Below are positions 13,001 through 15,979 of a stretch of DNA of 15,979 bases, one piece after another. Position 1 is the first letter of the stretch. Every line of letters begins with the position of its first letter. This DNA comes from CAZMXI01 sp964570205 (GTDB lineage: Bacteria; Planctomycetota; Phycisphaerae; Tepidisphaerales; Tepidisphaeraceae): the NCBI GenBank assembly GCA_964570205.1, contig CAZMXI010000117.1:1-15979 (forward strand). The letters are read 5' to 3'. The notes under the pieces were generated by a model, which saw nothing but the letters and a program-made list of their open reading frames with translations, ran no database searches and had not been told where the DNA came from. A program made the translations under genes and the position numbers.

Positions 13001-15979
13001 ACTTCCTGAGCAACTGGCAGCCCAACAACTTCTTCGCACTGCGCAACCGAAACGGCGAAGAGGGATTCCGCTTCTTCATCCACGATGCCGAGCACACGCT
13101 GCTGAACGTGTACGAGGACCGGACGGGGCCGTACGTAAACAACATTCCGACGAATACGAGCACCGCGTTCGCCAAGAGCAATCCGCAATGGCTGCTAGAG
13201 CTGTTGTCGGTCAATCCGGAATTCAAGCTGCGGGTGGCTGACCGAATCCATAAGCACTTCCACAATCATGGCGTGCTCAGCACCAGCACCACGAACAAGA
13301 ATGCGGTGCGGCAGTTGTTTGCCCGTCGGGCCGCGGAACTCAACCTCGCGGTATACGCCGAATCCGCCCGATGGGGCGATTCGAAGCGCAGCCCGTCATT
13401 GACCCACGCCAACTGGCAGAGCGAGATCGACCGAATCGCCACGAGCTACCTGCCCTATCGAAGCGACATTGTCTTTGCGCAGCTCAGCAATGACGGTTAC
13501 TGGCCCAAGGTGACGGGCTCTGGGCAGCCTCTGGATGCACCGGTGCCCAATCTGAATTCCGGCGTCATAGACATCAACACATACCTGGCGCTTTTCAATC
13601 CGGCGCCGGCCAACGGGGGCACGGTTTACTACACTACCGACGGGAGCGATCCGCGTCTGCTCGGCGGCGGCATTTCAACCACGGCCTCCACGTACACCGC
13701 GCCATTCCGGCTCTCGAACAGCGCGACGGTCAAGTCGCGCATTCGGCTGCCGAACGGGCAATGGAGCGCCCTGACGGAGGCGACATACACATTTGACCTG
13801 TCCAAGTTCCGCGTGACGGAGATCATGTACAACCCGGAGCCGCCATCGGAGGAGAGTCCGTACGTGGCGGAGGACTTCCAGTACATCGAGCTAAGCAACC
13901 TCGGAGGCACGGCGATTCAACTTGGCGGACTGGCGTTCACCGATGGCATCGAGTTCACATTTGAGGCCGTGAGCATCGGCCCGAATGAGCGAAGGCTGAT
14001 CGTCAAGAACAAGGCTGCTTTCCTGACCAGGTATCCCGGCGTTTCAGAGGACCTGATCCTGCGGAATGCGGCGACGGGCAGCTACAGTTTCGCGAAGAGC
14101 CTGGCGACCGGAGGCGAGGATATCGAGATTTCGCGCGAGGTCGACGGCACGGTGACCCCTCTGCTCCGCTTCGAGTACAACGACTGGTACGACCACACCG
14201 ACGGCGAGGGCTGGTCGATCGTGGCGGTCAATCCGCTGGCGCCGGAATCAATCCTGTCCAGCAAGAGCGGCTGGCGGCCCAGCAGGGACAAGGGCGGCGA
14301 CCCTGGGGCCCTCGTCGCTGATTACGCGCCCAACACCATCGTCATCAATGAGATCCTCAGCCATGCCAACATCGATCCGCCCGGCGACTGGATCGAATTC
14401 TACAACAGCTCCAACGAGAACATCGACCTCTACGGCTGGTTCCTCTCCGACACCGACACCGATCTCACCCGTTTCCGCATCCCGCAGCACCAGATCGTCC
14501 CGGCCAAAGGATATCTGGTCCTGAACCAGGCCGTGCACTTTGGCAGCCACCTGGGCGGATTTGGCCTCTCGGAACTGGGCGAGCAACTGCTGCTCAGCGG
14601 CCCGGATTCCGCCGGCAATCTCGGCGGCTACCGCGACTCGGTCGATTTCGGGGCGGCGGATCCGGAGATCACCTTCGGGCGTTACGTCAAGATCGACGGC
14701 TCCAGCGACTTTGTCGCCCTTCAGTCGCCCACGCCCAGGAGCTCCAACGCCCCGGCGGCCATCGGCCCGGTCGTCATCCACGAGATCAACTACCACCCGC
14801 TCTCCAGCGAACTGGAATACCTGGAGCTGAAGAATCTCTCGGCCGCGGACATCCTGCTGGCCGATGGCTACATGAACTGGACGCTGACCCAGAAGGCCAA
14901 CAACGAGGTCTACACCTATGAGTTCATGGCCGGGAGCACCATTCCGGCGTTTGGGTATGCCCTGGTGGTGGGCACGGACCCGGCGGCCTTCCGCGCCCGC
15001 TATGCGATCCCCGACCGCGTGCCGATCTTCGGACCCTGGACGCCCATTGTGGCCCTCGACGGCAATGAGCTGCTGGACAACGGCAAGGCGGACCTGAAGC
15101 TCTACAAGCCGGGCCTGCCGGAACTGGATGGCTCTGTTCCCCCGATCCTGGTGGATCGCGTGGATTACGACGATGCCGCCCCATGGCCGACGACCCCCGA
15201 TGGTTTTGGGGCCTCCCTGGCCCGCCGGACATCCGGCAGCTATGGCAACGATGCGGCCTTCTGGATGGCCGCGGGGAATTTCGGCACGCCTGGGGCTCCC
15301 AACGTGCAGGAGGCGCCGGTGGTGGATGCGGGCTTTGACCGCTCGATCCCCTTCGGCGAGGCGTTGGTGCAGGCCGGCAGTTTCAAGGACTGGAACCTGG
15401 GCCAGACGTGGCTGGTGACGGTGGACTGGGGCGACGGGGTGGTCGAGCCGCTGAGCCCCAACGCCGACCAGAGTTTCGACCTGGTCCACAGCTTTGGCAA
15501 GCCCGGCGTTTACCGAGTGCGGGTGACGGTCGTGGACAGCGGCGGCGGGCAGGGCTCGGACAGCATGGATGTGACGGTGTTGCCGTCAAGCCTGTCGGGC
15601 CAGTGGCTGCTGAAGCTGGATGAGGCGGGCAATCAGGTGCAGTTCCACGAGGATGGCTCGGCGGAGGCATCGTTTGTGATCCCGCGGGGGCTGCTGGAAT
15701 CGTTCACGTTCGGGGGAGAAGGCGATGATCGGTTGGTGCTGGACCTGTCGGCGGGCAATCCTCTGCCGCAGGCCGGCCTGAACTTTGTTGGCGGGGGCAA
15801 CGACAGCCTGGAGTTGATCAACCTGCCGGCCGGGCAGGAGGCGGTTTTCTCGGGCGACAGCGTGGACTTCGGGTCCGGGGCGACGGGCATCGGCTGGGCG
15901 GAGGCGCTGGCGGTGCGCGGCTTGGGCCTTGTGCGGGGCAATCTGCCCGCCGGGGCCGGGCGGGTGTTGCGGCTGGAGG
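10009..15979 (+). CDS. Giant multidomain CotH-kinase/lamin-tail-domain secreted protein (partial, 3' end missing)
   Basis: Open frame from ATG 10009 to the right edge: 1,990 residues visible, no stop. GGAG (9999-10002) lies 6 bases upstream. The basic N-terminus leads to MEQRLLLA, a variant of the planctomycete LE-x-R-LL motif. Domains by eye: lamin-tail domain (LTD) 31-145 (SPDWIEIYNP); PA14-like beta domain about 300-410 (NSDDGFEL); carbohydrate-binding-like region 465-565 (DDGFIAYVNG); chitobiase-like 608-680 (IRYTTDGTEPT). A CotH-type region follows, about 725-1160: GIRIRGG at 782, Lys797 in KHGFRLFF, LYINGHYWGIFNSCERPE, N991-L-D993, and HDAEH with Asp1026. Then a second chitobiase-like unit 1198-1264 (VYYTTDGSDP), LTDs at 1267-1348, 1443-1580 (GDWIEFYN) and 1587-1775, a PKD-like unit 1770-1861 (VDWGDG), and the start of a planctomycete GGxGDD-type beta module. 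CotH proteins are atypical protein kinases; activity here is inferred. Probably cell surface. Confidence 0.85.
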   Translation, partial: MPRSAKRKVRPVRPAQSMMEHMEQRLLLAVNPVISEFMADNEGFYESPALVALNDDAIDTSPDWIEIYNPNAASIELSDYYLTDDPADLTKWRFPTRPLGPHQYAIVFASSEVVDSTTEMHANFRLSNAGGYLALSGQDNEGEIVPLSEYDPYPTQIANVSYGMTASANSDMLVGPSSVARVLVPTDASVDDVWRYLGFDDLGWASGRSGFGYEAGSFGTTRPGGFTVRMVDIGAPTIDNIAEAQDILDGQVSPGSYAVVSDTSKDYASIVLGDGRLGLPTPDKLPNGFGGGTADSGVHQRTDYALRIVADVRFTTAGQYTINVNSDDGFELNIPGVTFTSRTNNVSTGSRWQGTAQPDSVLVYGGARGAANTYGTFTVPTAGFQTRLTLDYFERGGGDSIDLSIASGEQTYRLRNFQLLADGVLGIQVKTAASADLTDYRSLINTNLQAEMYGLRTSAYIRIPFGVDQPSDYDVLALRMKYDDGFIAYVNGVKVWEENPPTSAPTWTSDAGGGHDDGLAVVFQEYELDLSSVPLQSGTNILAIHALNDSASSSDFLIVPELAGLELLISEPRYFQEPTPYEQNNTSDITGVVADTKFSQDRGVYSGPFDLTISCATPGAVIRYTTDGTEPTATHGTIYDPMDPEPANRVIRIDRTTTLRAAAFKEGYVSSNVDTQTYLFLADVMNQQEGVVPAGFPSSLGALTPANYGMDPGILMTDYSAVLSGLRALPSISIVMNAADLFDSGTGIYANPQGDGKEWERKASIELIQEDPSKEGFQIDAGIRIRGGYSRQTSNPKHGFRLFFRDEYGDGKLDFPMFGEDGAQSYDSFDLRTFQNYSWSFDPGSGNGVFLRDQLSRDLQLAMSHPSERGDYYHLYINGHYWGIFNSCERPEADYGESYFGGDEEDYDVIKIGGAGDYNVYATDGDTNAWRDLWDRARAIYTAGKAGQDTTTAYMRLLGCNADGTRNPAYPVLLDVDNLIDYMLVIYYGGNLDAPLSNFLSNWQPNNFFALRNRNGEEGFRFFIHDAEHTLLNVYEDRTGPYVNNIPTNTSTAFAKSNPQWLLELLSVNPEFKLRVADRIHKHFHNHGVLSTSTTNKNAVRQLFARRAAELNLAVYAESARWGDSKRSPSLTHANWQSEIDRIATSYLPYRSDIVFAQLSNDGYWPKVTGSGQPLDAPVPNLNSGVIDINTYLALFNPAPANGGTVYYTTDGSDPRLLGGGISTTASTYTAPFRLSNSATVKSRIRLPNGQWSALTEATYTFDLSKFRVTEIMYNPEPPSEESPYVAEDFQYIELSNLGGTAIQLGGLAFTDGIEFTFEAVSIGPNERRLIVKNKAAFLTRYPGVSEDLILRNAATGSYSFAKSLATGGEDIEISREVDGTVTPLLRFEYNDWYDHTDGEGWSIVAVNPLAPESILSSKSGWRPSRDKGGDPGALVADYAPNTIVINEILSHANIDPPGDWIEFYNSSNENIDLYGWFLSDTDTDLTRFRIPQHQIVPAKGYLVLNQAVHFGSHLGGFGLSELGEQLLLSGPDSAGNLGGYRDSVDFGAADPEITFGRYVKIDGSSDFVALQSPTPRSSNAPAAIGPVVIHEINYHPLSSELEYLELKNLSAADILLADGYMNWTLTQKANNEVYTYEFMAGSTIPAFGYALVVGTDPAAFRARYAIPDRVPIFGPWTPIVALDGNELLDNGKADLKLYKPGLPELDGSVPPILVDRVDYDDAAPWPTTPDGFGASLARRTSGSYGNDAAFWMAAGNFGTPGAPNVQEAPVVDAGFDRSIPFGEALVQAGSFKDWNLGQTWLVTVDWGDGVVEPLSPNADQSFDLVHSFGKPGVYRVRVTVVDSGGGQGSDSMDVTVLPSSLSGQWLLKLDEAGNQVQFHEDGSAEASFVIPRGLLESFTFGGEGDDRLVLDLSAGNPLPQAGLNFVGGGNDSLELINLPAGQEAVFSGDSVDFGSGATGIGWAEALAVRGLGLVRGNLPAGAGRVLRLE

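Noticed and set aside
11350..13188. A 612-codon antisense open frame
   Set aside because: It lies opposite the CotH region, which has recognisable motifs in a continuous frame. The antisense product is Val/Arg-rich with no recognisable family.
14248..15489. A 413-codon antisense open frame
   Set aside because: Same reason: opposite well-formed LTD domains, composition of a shadow frame.

Overview
The window looks like a chromosomal segment of a high-GC member of the Planctomycetota (possibly Phycisphaerae). Three things suggest this. Two secreted proteins carry the planctomycete-type N-terminal 'LE-P-R-x-L-L' motif. A subtilisin-like protease ends in a dockerin-type calcium module preceded by the beta-rich module common in that phylum. 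A giant CotH protein is built from lamin-tail and chitobiase-like domains. The taxonomic call is an inference from domain style; there is no rRNA in the window.

Layout. 1-407 (+) is the C-terminal end of a sigma-54-dependent NtrC-family regulator. A near-consensus housekeeping promoter at 536-564 then drives an 870-residue protein (659-3271, +) whose N-terminal third resembles a ubiquitin-conjugating E2 fold. It keeps the HPN motif but has Asn where the catalytic Cys would be, and continues into a long helical region. Next (3402-5195, +) is an exported protein with a CsgG/TolB-N-like N-terminus, a Tyr/Trp/Pro/His-rich middle and a long Arg/Ala/Glu/Gln tail. It converges on, and overlaps by 21 bp, a long PlsC-like acyltransferase (5175-6404, -). 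Further right on the minus strand is the ribosomal operon rplM-rpsI (7538 to 6611), with its own promoter and a strong palindrome after rpsI.

Back-to-back promoters near 7686-7772 separate the ribosomal operon from a plus-strand block of secreted proteins. This block holds a subtilisin-like (S8) protease with dockerin (7812-9764) and a giant CotH/lamin-tail protein (10009 to beyond the window end).

How the parts relate. Only rplM-rpsI is a clear operon; the other genes seem to be separate units with their own promoters or terminators. The protease and the CotH protein share the N-terminal export/anchoring motif and probably act outside the cytoplasm. The most unusual item is the E2-like protein: a ubiquitin-pathway fold in a bacterium, apparently without the catalytic cysteine, and with no E1, ubiquitin-like or JAB-protease gene visible nearby.
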